From Symbiodinium natans (Eukaryota; Sar; Dinophyceae; Suessiales; Symbiodiniaceae): a DNA stretch of 64,000 bases. This document shows, in pieces, positions 22,215-33,300 of the stretch (positions within the stretch are counted from its first letter, which is position 1; the number at the start of each line of letters is the position of its first letter). The DNA is taken from positions 849,001-913,000 of the forward strand of contig CAJNDS010002812.1 of the NCBI GenBank assembly GCA_905221605.1, written 5' to 3'. A program made the translations under genes and the position numbers. The notes under the pieces were generated by a model. It was not told the origin of the DNA. It worked only from the letters and a program-made list of their open reading frames with translations, and did no database searches.

Positions 22215-22544
22215 CCACGCTAAAGGGCTTTGAGTGTAGCTTAGGGTTTAGGGTTTAGGGTTTAGGGTTTAGGGTTTTGCTTTCAAACTATCTGCCCCCA
22301 GAGTCTTGTCCTGAGCACGTTCCGACGGGGGGCTCTCAGGGTAATTAGGGCCCAGCAGTGGTGACGCTGACCGTACGCCGCTAGTCCTACATCCCCCTTG
22401 AGAGTTTTTTTATAAAACCCAAGAGGATATCAAAAATATTGTGTTTTTTTATTAAGGTTCTAAGGGGAGTATAGAGTCTAGTTCGTGCTTTTGTGTTTCG
22501 GCCCAGAAGGGTCCTTCTTGGCCCATCTTGCACCTGCGAGCCTT

Positions 22545-22592
22545 TATATGTATATATATATATATATAAATAAATAAACATATATATATACA
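22545..22592. repeat. TA-rich microsatellite
   Basis: TATATG/TATA tract; similar TA tracts at 12245-12272, 15395-15412, 36608-36638 and 43576-43600. Confidence 0.85.
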
Positions 22593-22894
22593 AGCCTCAT
22601 AAGCTGTCTTTTTGAGTCACCACGAATTGCTGCTGCACAGCCACTAGCTCAAATGAGCCGAATCACGCCGCTCCGTCCTCTGGGCCGTCGCTGGACCTCG
22701 CTGAAGCCAAAACCCTAGTGACTGCTAGCTGGTTCCACCCCGAATCCCTCAGCCCTAAACCCTGCGACTTCTTGCCTACACTGTCTTCATTTTTCGTGTG
22801 CAGAGTTTAAGGGGTGGCAAGTCCCACATCATGTTCCAGGTGCGCCTGCGGGCATTTAGGACTAAGCCTTGGCACCAATGAACCCTGAAACCTA

Positions 22895-22963
22895 AACCCT
22901 AAACCCTAAACCCCAAACTCTAAACCCTAAACCCTAAACCCTAAACCCTAAACCCTGCCCAGG
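22895..22963. repeat. CCCTAAA array
   Basis: C-strand heptamers followed within 130 bases by the G-strand array at 23083-23190. Confidence 0.9.
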
Positions 22964-23082
22964 GGTCGGATGTTTGGGGCATCCTCTGTGGTGTCCTCGT
23001 GGATACCAGTTTGGCCCGTCGTTGAAACATCGTGGGCCGTTTTTCTCGCCCAGCGCCCTTCAGAGCTCAGAGCTCGGCTGTA

Positions 23083-23190
23083 GGTTTAGGGTTTAGGGTT
23101 TAGGGTTTAGGGTTCAGGGTTCAGAGTTCAGGGTTTAGGGTTTAGGGTTTAGGGTTTAGGGTTTAGGGTTTAGGGTTTAGGGTTTAGGGG
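23083..23190. repeat. TTTAGGG array
   Basis: G-strand heptamers ending at a candidate exon start. Confidence 0.93.
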
Positions 23191-23262
23191 CGTGGATCAG
23201 ATCGGCAAGAAAGAGTCTGGGCTCTTTGTGCTTGAGGCTCAGAGACTTTGCAGCACCTGGGG
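23190..23262 (+). CDS. Candidate exon, unassigned
   Basis: Right after a TTTAGGG array the frame reads GVDQIGKKESGLFVLEAQRL. If real, the last repeat (TTTAG|GGG) acts as acceptor. The left array has the opposite polarity to most exons here. Confidence 0.35.
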
Positions 23263-24034
23263 TTACATTAGGAACAAGCTCCTCCGCCGTCGGGGGTTGG
23301 GGCAGGTTGGGGTTTAGGGTTTAGGGTTTAGGGTTTAGGGTTTAGGGTTTAGGGTTTAGGGTTTAGGGTTTAGGGTTTAGGGTTTAGGGTTTAGGGTTTA
23401 GGGTTAGGATTTAGGGTTTAAAGATTCAGGGTTTAGGGTGTTAGGCATTCGAGTTCTCCACGTCCGCAAGACACCCTGGGGTCCAACTGTGGTCAAACCC
23501 TCAACCTTCGAAAAACCCCGACCACGAGCCCCAAAACCCACCCCAAACCCCCAAACCCCGAAACTCTCATAAACCCTAAGCCCCCCTAAACCCTAAACTC
23601 CCCTAAACCCTAAACCCCCTAAACCCTAAACCCCCTCAAACCCCAAGCGCCCCTTAACCCCAAACCCCTAAACCCTTTAGGGCTTTACTCTTTCACCTTA
23701 CTCCGGGCCGCGCCAGAAAGGCTTGCTGGGCAACATCAAAGGTGATTGCCATCGCTGCCTAGCCGCCATGGGCTGGAAGTTTTAAACAGGAAGGCCCCCC
23801 CGACCCGAATTGGCATAAGAAAAGCCTCTGAAACTCTAAACCCAACTTCGTGATCCGGGCCACTTATAACCCCAATTGCACCTGCACTTATAGGCCCCCT
23901 AGGTAATCTCAGTAGGCTAGAAGTAGACTTCTACGTTGGGCTATAAGTATCCATGAACTCCAAGTACACCCGTCACCCAACCCGTGCTGAGCTGAATGTC
24001 CTTTGATCATATCTCTCAGGGCCATGAGATTTCT

Positions 24035-24065
<31 letters not shown>

Positions 24066-25288
24066 TGCCCAACAAAAAAAGAAATTAAACCATTCTTCCT
24101 TAAAATGGTAATATATGGATTATAATTTTCATTTTTTGGGGAGGTTCTTCAGCAAGATAATAGCAGATGAATCATGAAACATGTTCATCGCATCGGCAAT
24201 GTGCCGCTTTTGGTGTTCGGAATACAGTAGTGTCTGTGCTGGGCTTCAGGGCTTCTTCTTGTCATCAGGGCCTGATCATATACCCAGAAACCAATCCCAA
24301 AACCTCTGAGATCCCCTTCTTAAACCTCAGCCTCCCAACTCCACACCCTTTAGCACCTGAAAGCCTAGAACCCTTACCGCAGCCTCTCAATTCCACACCC
24401 TTAAACACCTGAACCCTAGCCAAAACCCTTAACCCCAAACCCTAAACCCTAAAACCCTGGGGACGGGACGGGCTGCTAGACTGCCTTCCCTTGTGAGCAG
24501 CGTCGGCCAAGATGCCGCGCCACTTGGGGCCACAAAAAGGAATCGCTTCCGGGGTTTAGGTTTCGTAGGGTTTACGGCATGCTTAGGGTTGGTAGGGTTG
24601 GTAGGGTTGGTAGGGTTTACGGTCTAGGGTTTAGGGTTCATGCAGGGTTCAGGGTTTAGGGTTGTTATCTCAATCTTGGGCCCTCATCTTCATACCCGAA
24701 ACCGCAGAGAGCTGATCCTGACATCTTCGGGCCTACCTAGCAACCCCCCCCCCCCCCCCCCTCGCCGTTTTTGTTGCGCAGGTCCCTAAGTCTATATGGT
24801 CGTGCAAATCTAAGTCATAGGGGAAGTTCGACGCCCTGAGCAGGAAGTAGCCCCTAAACCCGAACACCCTAAACCTTAACACCCTATACCCTCAATGCCG
24901 CGATGCCCAAGAACCCTAAACCCGAACACCCTAAGTTTGGTTATCCTTGGTGCTCTCGACTCACAGTGTTCCAAGTTCCACACCTCAGGGGTGTAAGGTT
25001 TAAAAGGTTCGGGGTTAGGCTGTCAGGTTTTGTTTTGCAAGCTGTCTGTGTGACTGTCTGCTGTTTTTTTTCCACCTTCTCACGCAGCTCTACAGCATGG
25101 CCATGATCACCACAGCTGAACCCTAAAACCCCAAGCCGCAAAGTCCCTACTCACCCTAAGCCCTAAGCCCTAAGGCCTAAGCCCTAAGCCCTTAACCCTT
25201 AAGCCCTAAACCCTAATCCCTAAACCCTAAACCCTAAACCCTAACCCTAAACCCTAAACTACGACTAGGGTTCTGAGTTTAGGATTGC
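23263..25288. other. Repeat region, no recognised gene
   Basis: Starts with a long TTTAGGG array (23310-23447), then a degenerate CCCTAAA region (23500-23690), a partial CTTGGAGGTTC-family element near 23876-23966, a run of about 27 G ending at 24065, and more CCCTAAA. Short coding-looking pieces near 23715 and 24490 could not be confirmed. Confidence 0.5.
23310..23447. repeat. TTTAGGG array
   Basis: Long G-strand array, mostly perfect. Confidence 0.93.
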
Positions 25289-25328
25289 AGCCAAGGGCTT
25301 TTCGCCGGAAGCTGTGGCGCGGCGGACC
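25289..25328 (+). CDS. Candidate exon, unassigned
   Basis: After GCCAAG the frame reads GFSPEAVARRTC with a GA donor possible (TGCAG|GAGG). A CCCTAAA array ends about 30 bases upstream. Confidence 0.3.
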
Positions 25329-25403
25329 TGCAGGAGGCAATCATTGAAAGGAGATTGCCCGGGAAGCCCAAGACCCCTTCAAGAATCTTGGGTTTAGGGT
25401 TTA

Positions 25404-25513
25404 CTACTTTTATTTGCTTAAGAACCGCCTAAAAACAAAAGATAACAATCCCTAGAAGGCTCTTATAAGGACGAATATTTTCACTTTGGGGGGTTCTTAA
25501 GCCATTTTGTAGC
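25404..25513. mobile_element. CTATTTGCTTAAGAACC element
   Basis: Left TTTATTTGCTTAAGAACC and right GGGGGTTCTTAAGCCATTTT, with GGCTCTTATAAGGACGAATA in the middle as in the copies near 41563 and 41822. Confidence 0.65.
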
Positions 25514-26362
25514 TTATGCAGCCCCAAGCCCTACAAATTAGTAAGTTGATGCCACCCACAATGAACTCATATGGTGTATAGACGCAATAGCAGTAGTGTG
25601 GGGGAAGGGCTGTTTCTGGACCACTTGCAGAAATTCACCTTGTCTGCAAGACTTTTGTCTCCAGCTGCAAACGCTGCTTTACAGTAAAACTCCAGAAAGC
25701 TGAGAATGATTAGAGCTGGGTTCCCTTTAGTATACCTTTCGGGGTATTTCGGAATAAGGATGTTCCAACTTTGTGGAGTTTGCTCTAAGAGGGTCTGAGG
25801 TTTGGGGGTTGAGGTCGTTGAGGTCAGGGCGGCCACACCTCGACTTGAAAGCGCCCCAAGGGTCTTCACCACCTCTCTGGCGTGGTCATCCACCGGCGCA
25901 TCTACTCAGATGCAATGCAACCTGGCTACCAGGGTTTGCGGTTCAGGTTTGAGTTGTCTTCCGTCAGCTTGAAGTGGAAGTTGTTCTACTTTTGGGTACT
26001 TTTTTTTTTTTTGGGGGGGGGGGGGGTTCTTTTCCTTTCATTTACTGGAGGGAACCCTACTACGAAAGCCACCTGAAGTGGAGGCCCAAAGTGAAACCAA
26101 TTTCCCCAAAGGACTGGCTTTGAATCGCTGCCGAGAGACATGATGTGTCTTGTGTGGCCTAAAAGATTGCTTGCATGTTCTGAGACAACGAGTTCTTACC
26201 AGAGTCTTCGAGCCCACAAGCTCACTGTCCGCACCAAGCCTCTACGAGCTTGCTGAATCTCATGCTGCGGACGATTCCCTTATAAAGCAACCAACCCCCA
26301 AAAGGGCACCCTTTTGCAATTGTGTGAATTTCTGGGCTACGAAGATAAGAAGCTCAATAAGC

Positions 26363-26435
26363 AGGTGGCTCTCCGTTGTGGACGAAGCCTCCGGGACCCT
26401 GTGCGACGAGATCTGCGGCTCGGGCTCCGGATGAG
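26363..26435 (+). CDS. Candidate terminal exon, unassigned
   Basis: After AAGCAG the frame reads WLSVVDEASGTLCDEICGSG then SG and a TGA stop, immediately followed by a perfect CCCTAAA array. Composition looks coding. This could be the 3' end of the unassigned gene that starts near 22157. Confidence 0.4.
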
Positions 26436-26437
26436 CT

Positions 26438-26556
26438 AACCCTAAACCCTAAACCCTAAACCCTAAACCCTAAACCCTAAACCCTAAACCCTAAACCCTA
26501 AACCCTAAACCCTAAACCCTAAACCCTAAACCCTAAACCCTAAACCCTAAACCCTA
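26438..26556. repeat. Perfect CCCTAAA array
   Basis: About 17 uninterrupted heptamers directly after a TGA-ending candidate exon. One of the longest perfect tracts in the window. Confidence 0.95.
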
Positions 26557-26570
26557 GCCGAGTAGGGGCA

Positions 26571-26692
26571 CTTGGAGGTTCGTGGGTAGCTATGGGTAGG
26601 GTTATAAGGACCCTGAATAAGGTTATATAACCAGGTGTAACTATAGTGGCCGTGCTTATAACCCCGCTTGTAACTACCCATGAACCTCCAAG
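26571..26692. mobile_element. CTTGGAGGTTC hairpin element
   Basis: Ends CTTGGAGGTTCGTGGGTAG and CTACCCATGAACCTCCAAG form a near-perfect 19-bp inverted repeat. A related copy is at 54025-54154, a partial one near 23876-23966. Confidence 0.75.
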
Positions 26693-26999
26693 CAGGGGTT
26701 CAGATTTCAGGGGTTTAGGGTCAGGGTTTTCGGATGTGGGCTTATGCTTGGTCTACTCTGGAGTGTATGTACTTCTGAGTGCACTTCTGGGAACAGGGCT
26801 GGGTTCTGGCGTTCCCTGCCGCTCCTTTTATCACACCTCAGGATTTGCTTCCAGGCGTGGGTTATCGGAACGACTGCACAAGGTCGGTTACCTACCGTGA
26901 AAACAGGAAGACAGGTGCAACAGGGAGAAGAGCCGAACTCTACAACCTACAGCCTGAAAGCTGTAGGCCTTGCTTCTGACCCCGGCATCTCGAAAGCAA

Positions 27000-27063
27000 G
27001 GTTATCCGGAAGGTGGACCTCTGCCTGTACGAGACGCTCTGGCCTTGCAAGAAGTTCAAAATC
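27000..27063 (+). CDS. Candidate exon, unassigned
   Basis: After AAAGCAAG the frame reads VIRKVDLCLYETLWPCKKF then K. Its position and style match the exon at 27589, but I cannot place it in a family. Confidence 0.4.
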
Positions 27064-27588
27064 ATAGCCGTGCGTTACTATGCCCACTGCCCTCACACTG
27101 AAACCGTTGGGAGGCCGAAATAGCAGGGCAGGTTGGTACCAGGTGGTACGATCCCGATACCTCTTACTTGGGAGGCATTCGCATGTGTACCGCAGATCTC
27201 TGGAAGATTTCATCTCAAGTTCTTCTCCCTTGTATGGGATTCAAGACGATGGGTGCCGCCTTCAACAGGCCCATGCTGTACCATACCAGCACCAGCCATT
27301 TGCTCGACCTTTCGCCCTTAGATCACCCGCCCTCAACCCCGAGATATCCTAAACCCGAACTACCCTATGAACCCTAAGCTCTGGACAGCACGTTGCTTAT
27401 GAACCCAGAGTTGAGATTCGAACACAGTTTTAGGGTTAAAGTCCACGATGCACATGGGCAAAGTTATAGCTTACAGTGGCACCTGAACCTCAGCGCACTC
27501 AGCCTGCGAAAGCTAAGCTACCCTAAACCCTAAACCCTAAACCCGAAACACTAAACTCCAAGTCCCTAAAACCCTGTCGAAATCCGTC

Positions 27589-27687
27589 TCTGGTCGAAGG
27601 ATCTCTGGCGCGGAGTCAAACTGGGAGACAAAGTCGAGGCAAGAGGCTACTGGAAGCAGACGCTTTTCTCAGACTTGAAGGAGCCGG
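27589..27687 (+). CDS. Candidate exon, unassigned
   Basis: The frame reads VEIRLWSKDLWRGVKLGD, then KVEARGYWKQTLFSDLKEP, and runs into GTTTAGGG, so the telomere-like array itself would provide the GT donor. CCCTAAA lies upstream. A likely exon by setting and composition; function unknown. Confidence 0.5.
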
Positions 27688-27766
27688 TTTAGGGTTTAGG
27701 GTTTAGGGTTTAGGGTTTAGGGTTTAGGGTTTAGGGTTTAGGGTTTAGGGTTTAGGGTTTAGGGTG
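27687..27766. repeat. TTTAGGG array at a donor site
   Basis: Starts directly at the end of the candidate exon (GAGCCG|GTTTAGGG), so the first repeat unit would be the 5' splice site. Confidence 0.9.
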
Positions 27767-28696
27767 GCCTACAAGGTGCTGAGATCAAGTTTTCTAACGG
27801 GATTTGTGGGGGCTCTAGCTGGTCCTTCGGCCGGGTTTGAAGCGCACAGCTTTGCTAAGATGTTCGCCTAGAAAGGGAGAGTGCAGGTACCAACTCAACT
27901 TTCTGGATTTGGAGAAACCTTTGACTTTGTGTTGTGGATTAGAACTGCAGAAGGTCCATCCGGCCGGCATCGAGGCATTCGTTTGGGGCAGGACGGCGGT
28001 TCTCGGGATAAAGTTACAAGTGGGTTTAAGTTAGAAGTCTAAAGTTTGAGGCCCTAAGCTCTAGGCCCTGAGTCTTAAGTTTGGGCTTTAGCTTCTGTTC
28101 TCTGAGCCCACAGCCCAAAACCGAGGAAAGGTTTCCGCGGGCATTGCCTCGAAGCGACCGGGGTAGTGGTGGAATCGACGCTGGAAGCAAACTGTCCGCA
28201 CGTGTTTTTTTCCGAGAGCTTGAGCTTGAGGGTGTAGAGGGTTTAAGATTTAGGGTTTAGGGTCTGGGGTTTAGGGTTTAGGGTTCAGGGTTCAGGGTTC
28301 AGGGTTTTGGTCCTGGCTATAGCTAGGCTACCTGCTCAAGCTCCTGGTCTTGGAGACTCGCAAACCGTAGAGCAGGGGGTCGTGCAGTTCACTGGTCTTC
28401 AGACGATGAGCTTATAGTACGTTTGCTTTTCCTTCACCTCAGGTGTAGCAACTGCCACCCATCTCTTTCCAGAAACCGACTTCAAGCCTCAAACACCTCA
28501 CCTCTCACCCCAATTGCCAATAGCACGCAATCACTGCACAGGATTCACGATAAGGCTGCAGGGCTTCGAAGCCTGAAGCCCGACACCATACATGTTAAAC
28601 CATACTATCCATCCTGGCCTGACTACTCTCTGACTCCTACTCCTGAGGTTCCCTAAAGCCTAAGCCTCTATTAGGGTTTAGGGCTTCTAGGGCAAA

Positions 28697-28788
28697 CCCT
28701 ACACCCTAAACCCTAAACCCTAAACCCTAAACCCTAAACCCTAAACCCTAAACCCTAAACCCTAAACCCTAAACCCTAAACCCTAAAC
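28697..28788. repeat. CCCTAAA array
   Basis: C-strand heptamers ending 12 bases before an acceptor-like CATTACAG. Confidence 0.93.
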
Positions 28789-28800
28789 CTTCATTACAGG

Positions 28801-28850
28801 GCTCATAAGGGGCGCTACAAACCTCTCCGAGGATGCGGATGTGGAGCGTT
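28801..28850 (+). CDS. Candidate exon, unassigned
   Basis: After CATTACAG one frame reads LIRGATNLSEDADVER and ends in TGA, another reads AHKGRYKPLRGCGCGALS. CCCTAAA ends just upstream and TTTAGGG starts about 70 bases downstream. Frame not decided. Confidence 0.3.
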
Positions 28851-29740
28851 GAGCACTGCCTGAGCGTGCGAAGCTCTCCGCATCAGCCGCTGTGTGCTCC
28901 TTCTTTTGGTTGCAGCTTGGGTTTAGGGTTTAGGGTTTAGGGTCTAGGGTTTAGGGCTGAGGGCTTAGAGCTTGGGGTTTAGGGTTTAGGGCTGTGCACA
29001 CGAGAAGCCAACCCAGAGAGAGGTCCAGCAAAAGCACAGGCAGCATGTCGGTATAGGTAGGCAGTCATATTGGCACTTCTCCAAAATGGGGCCCCTTTTA
29101 GGGTCCCTAATATAGGGCGGCAACATGTAGGGTACCCAAAAAGGGACCATGATGTTTGAGAGCTGACCATATACAGATGTAGAGAGCACGCGAGAGCGTT
29201 TGTCCACGGAGCTGAGGAAGTGCTCCACCAGAATCCAAGTGCCCACTCTCCAAGTCCTCAGGAGCCTCTGTGTTCGAGCGGCAGAAGCCGCAACACCAAG
29301 GCCCAGGTGAGGGAGGGGGGGAGGAGGAGGGGATTGGCGGTGCGATGTAGGTTTGAGAGGTCCTAAAATCCTCGATGCTCGTTTTGGGACTATCTCTGCT
29401 GGGTGCGTTGCAGCTGCAATCGCGCAGTTAGGGCTCAAGGTTGACTGTGGGTTGCTGTTGTTTTTTAAATAAGGTACAAGCTTCCTTCTTGTTAGGTTGG
29501 GGAACTTGGCAGGGTGTAGTCGCTTGAGCGGTTTCAGCGTCTGGCGGTCCAGAGGTTTGCGTCTGTAGCCCTAAACCCTAAACCCTAAACCCAATAGGAT
29601 TAGGTACAGAATACTCGGGAGTTCTGGGACGCTGACAGGCATCCCACGTCCCGGACCTGTGCCAAAAGCAGCCTCCGGTCAGGACTGCAGGTCACGGCTG
29701 AGTCAGTTCTTTTGTCATGGTTAAAACGCGGTGTACCTGT

Positions 29741-29820
29741 TACCCCAATTACCTACAGCTTTATGGGTTATACACATTAATTAATTGGTAGTTCCTACTA
29801 AACTGTCGGTCATTGGGGCT
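29741..29820. mobile_element. AATTACCTACAGTTT hairpin element
   Basis: Ends ACCCCAATTACCTACAGC and ACTGTCGGTCATTGGGGCT. A copy with the same plan is at 63838-63921. Confidence 0.65.
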
Positions 29821-30249
29821 ACCGATACCCCCATGGCCAAGCGTAGCAACAGTAGCAGCTTTGCAGGACGTGCATGGTGGCCCGAACACTCTGGAGCGGG
29901 CCCAGGTCTCCCGGAAGGGGGGGAGAGGGGGCTGGGAGGGGGGGAGGGGGGGAGGGAGGGCGGGGAGGGGGTGGTTGAAGGGCGGTTTAGAGGGTCTTGT
30001 GTGTGGGCCTTGTGGGGCTTCGGACTTTTGGTCAAAGAGTCAGATGCAGCTCCACTAGGTACTTAATTCCTCTGAGAACTTGGTAGGCATGCTTGCCCTC
30101 TTTGTGGATACAGGGCCGAGCTGAACCTTTCCCTGAAACCCTGAGCCCCTAAACCACTAAACCCCTTAAACCCTAAAACCCTAAACCCCTACAGTAACCC
30201 CTAAAAAAACCCCTTAAAACCCTAAACCCCGAAAACTCGCGGTTCCGAG

Positions 30250-30304
30250 GCTGTGGCCGAGCTTCTTCTGCGAGTCGCTGGCGGCGCCCAGGCCCTCAAC
30301 CGAG
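30250..30304 (+). CDS. Methyltransferase exon 1 (visible part)
   Basis: Reads AVAELLLRVAGGAQALNR and the first base of a Gly codon. A GC donor (CGAG|GCCG) joined to CGAG|GCACTGG gives ALNRGTGVLDVAGG in frame. CGAGGC occurs at 30301-30306 and 30640-30645. A TTTAGGG array starts about 13 bases after the exon. Confidence 0.7.
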
Positions 30305-33300
30305 GCCGAAACCTCACAGGGTTTAGGGTTTAGGGTTTAGGGTTTAGGGTTTAGGGTTTAGGGTTTAGGGTTTAGGTTTTTGGGTTTAGAGTTTAGGGTT
30401 TAGGGCATTCCTCTTAAGGTATGTGAACCATAAACCGTTTTAGGATTGATTTGGCCCCCCAGGATAATGCCCCCCAAACTGCGAAGCGGCTCGGAGTTTG
30501 TCGTCTGGGGTTCAGGCTCTCAGGTTTGGGGTTTGTAGATTGGTTGGGTTCTACGTTCTGGGTTTTCAGGGTTTGGGTTTTCGTGGCGATAGATTTCAGG
30601 GTTTGAGGTTTGGCGCAAACGAACGTTCCAACCATGAAGCGAGGCACTGGCGTTCTCGATGTGGCTGGTGGCACAGGCGCGGCGAGGGCAAACCCCATAT
30701 GCCCTACGCCCTGAACCCGGCTAAATTAACAAACTAAACCCTAAACCCTAAACCCTAAACCCTAAACCCTAAACCTCTTTCGGTAGGTTACCTAAGAACG
30801 GGTCGCACCGAGTCTTGGCTTCATCTAGCCAATCTCCCCCAACTACTCCCAACCTTGCTGCACACCCTGTCATCCCTCTTGAACTTTTAACCCCACAATC
30901 CCTCTGATCTCCTAAACCCCTTTTAAACCCTACCCAGCAAGCAGGCCTGCTCTCTCTGGCCCTTGCTCTGCGTGGGGTGCGCGCCACCGTCGTGGATCCA
31001 CGACGAAGCGCAGGTGGGCAGAGGTTGGTTTAGGGTTCAGGATTGCAGTTAGAGCGTAGGTTTTGGGACTTGCGGCAGGGGCATACCTCCAGCTACCTTG
31101 TAGCAGGACCCAAGTGCCTATAACTTAAAAACCCTACACCTCAAACCCTAAATTCTGAACTACGGCTTATCTAGCCCCTTTGAAGGCGAGCTAAGGTGAA
31201 GAGTGTAGGGATTGAGGCGGTTTCTGGCCTCGGAGTTTGAGTTGCGCATTGCACGCGCAAGCTTGGTTTCATAGTTGCACTGCAGCCGACCGATCTAAGT
31301 CGACATAAGCCGACAAACGCGACATGCCGGTGAGCCCACAGGCGGAAGGCCTAGACCCCAAACCCATTCATGATCGATTCGGCGGCGCTTGGTGGCCAAA
31401 GAGATTCGGTTCCTAGCATGTTATGCCAGGCAAAATTTTGGGTGCGAATCACATGCAGACATGTTTGCGGACTTCATGCGGCGATGCAGCCCAACTTGCT
31501 GCATGAGGTCGTGAGACGTTTCATGTTGGAGACTAGGCCCAAAATGATTCCATAGTTACCCCATAAACAAGGTGGCGGCGCCCGTAAGAGGCCGTGTGAG
31601 TGAACACATTTTTTGCTTGATTTTTTCGCGTCGGGGGCTAAAAACCCAAGCGAAACACACATTTTCGTCATGACCGCAGTATTTGCAGGGCTCGAAAACA
31701 CTGAAGGGTTAGGTCTTTTTTTCGGAAAAATGCATTTTCGCTCGAAGCCTGATCGTTTTTTTGTTGTTTTTTTTTCCAGGGGGTCTTTTTTTTTTTGAAG
31801 TTTTGGACGCGCTTTTTGCTCGAAATTGCGCTCTCGCCTAGGCGCGGGCACGTTTTCCTCATTCCCCACGTTGAACTTTCAAATAGCGATTTTCGGTTCG
31901 GGAAGTTTTTTCTGCGTTGTGGCTCCGGCAGTTCAGGTTCGAAATAGTGCTCTCGCCACAGCGCAGGCATGATTTTCTGGAATTGTGCTTTGGTTGTAAC
32001 CCAACAGACTTGCGCACTGGATCCTGAAAGTGGCCTCAAGTTGATTCTTCTTCAGGGTTCAAGGTTCAAAGTTTAGGGCTCAGGTTTCAGGATTTGGGTT
32101 TGCACTGCTTGGACTATTCTTTTGGGTTTAAGGATCTTTTGTTTGTTGTGTTTTTTGTAGGGGGTGTCGTTTTGAAGTTTCGGACACATTTTTTGCTTGA
32201 AATTGCGCTCTCGCCTAGGCGCGGGCGCGTTTTGCTTATAAACCCCGAATTAAACAGCAAGGGTTTAGGCCTTTGGGGATTAGGGGTTCAGGCTTTGGAG
32301 TTGCAGGTGTGAAGTCCCAAGTCACGTGATTACCCCCCCCCCCCCCACCCCCCACCCCGAGCCCCAGAAATTGTGGTTACTCGCACGGCCTCGTAGAGGC
32401 GCCGTCTCCATAAACAAGCCCAAGCCTATAAACCCTTCCCCCCATACCTGTAGAAGAAGCCCCCGAAGTCTTTGCGAGGCCATGCGCCCAAGTTAAGTAC
32501 CCAAACCCTTCGGGAGCTAATGGGTTTAGGGTTCAGGGTAGCCCATTGTTGCCCTTGTCTCTTTTTGTGGTTCAAGGATCCCTTATAAAGTAACCAACCC
32601 AAAAAGGGTGCCCTGCTGATAACATGGTTACTGGGCTGCCAAGGGCTTGGGGCTCATGAAGTGCATAGGGCTTCGTCGAGGTTGCTTGCCAAGCCGCGCG
32701 CGCAAGATGATGCGGAAGTCAGGCCAAGCCTCTTCAAGCAAGTTGTTGTGGGGGGGGGGGAGCCCTCTTAGCCCTAAACCCTAAGGCTCTCTTCGAGTAG
32801 AGGGCTGGTAGCACTGGTATCCTTTGTCTTTTGTTGGTCCTGTTCGATTGTTTTATCCGAGCCGGCACACCTGTGGCCTAACATGCTTGTAGCAATACGA
32901 TTTTTAGGGTTTTGGGTTTAGGCGCTCCCTTGCACCCTAAACTGGCCTGAAGAACCTTTACAGCCCAACAATCCCATGATGCCCATAAACTCGGCGAAAA
33001 CTCTCGAAACTCGAAAACTTACAAACCTCCCAGATCCTACTAAGCTCAAACAACCCGAGAATTCTGCAGGTGTCGGTTCCCTCCTGGTCGCTTGCCGCGC
33101 CTGGTTTGGTGGGCGACTCCAGGCCTAGTGTGCCACTTGGGGCTGATGGCTCGGGTGCGGTTGCTTTAACTTGGATTTAAGGTTAACGTGCAGGGTTTAT
33201 ATATACTATAGGGGCCTTGTTGTTTGGGGCTTTTGATTTGGTTTTAGTTTCACGGCTCATGGCTCGTGCCTCCCCCCGCCCCTCCGCACTCAGCCTCGAT

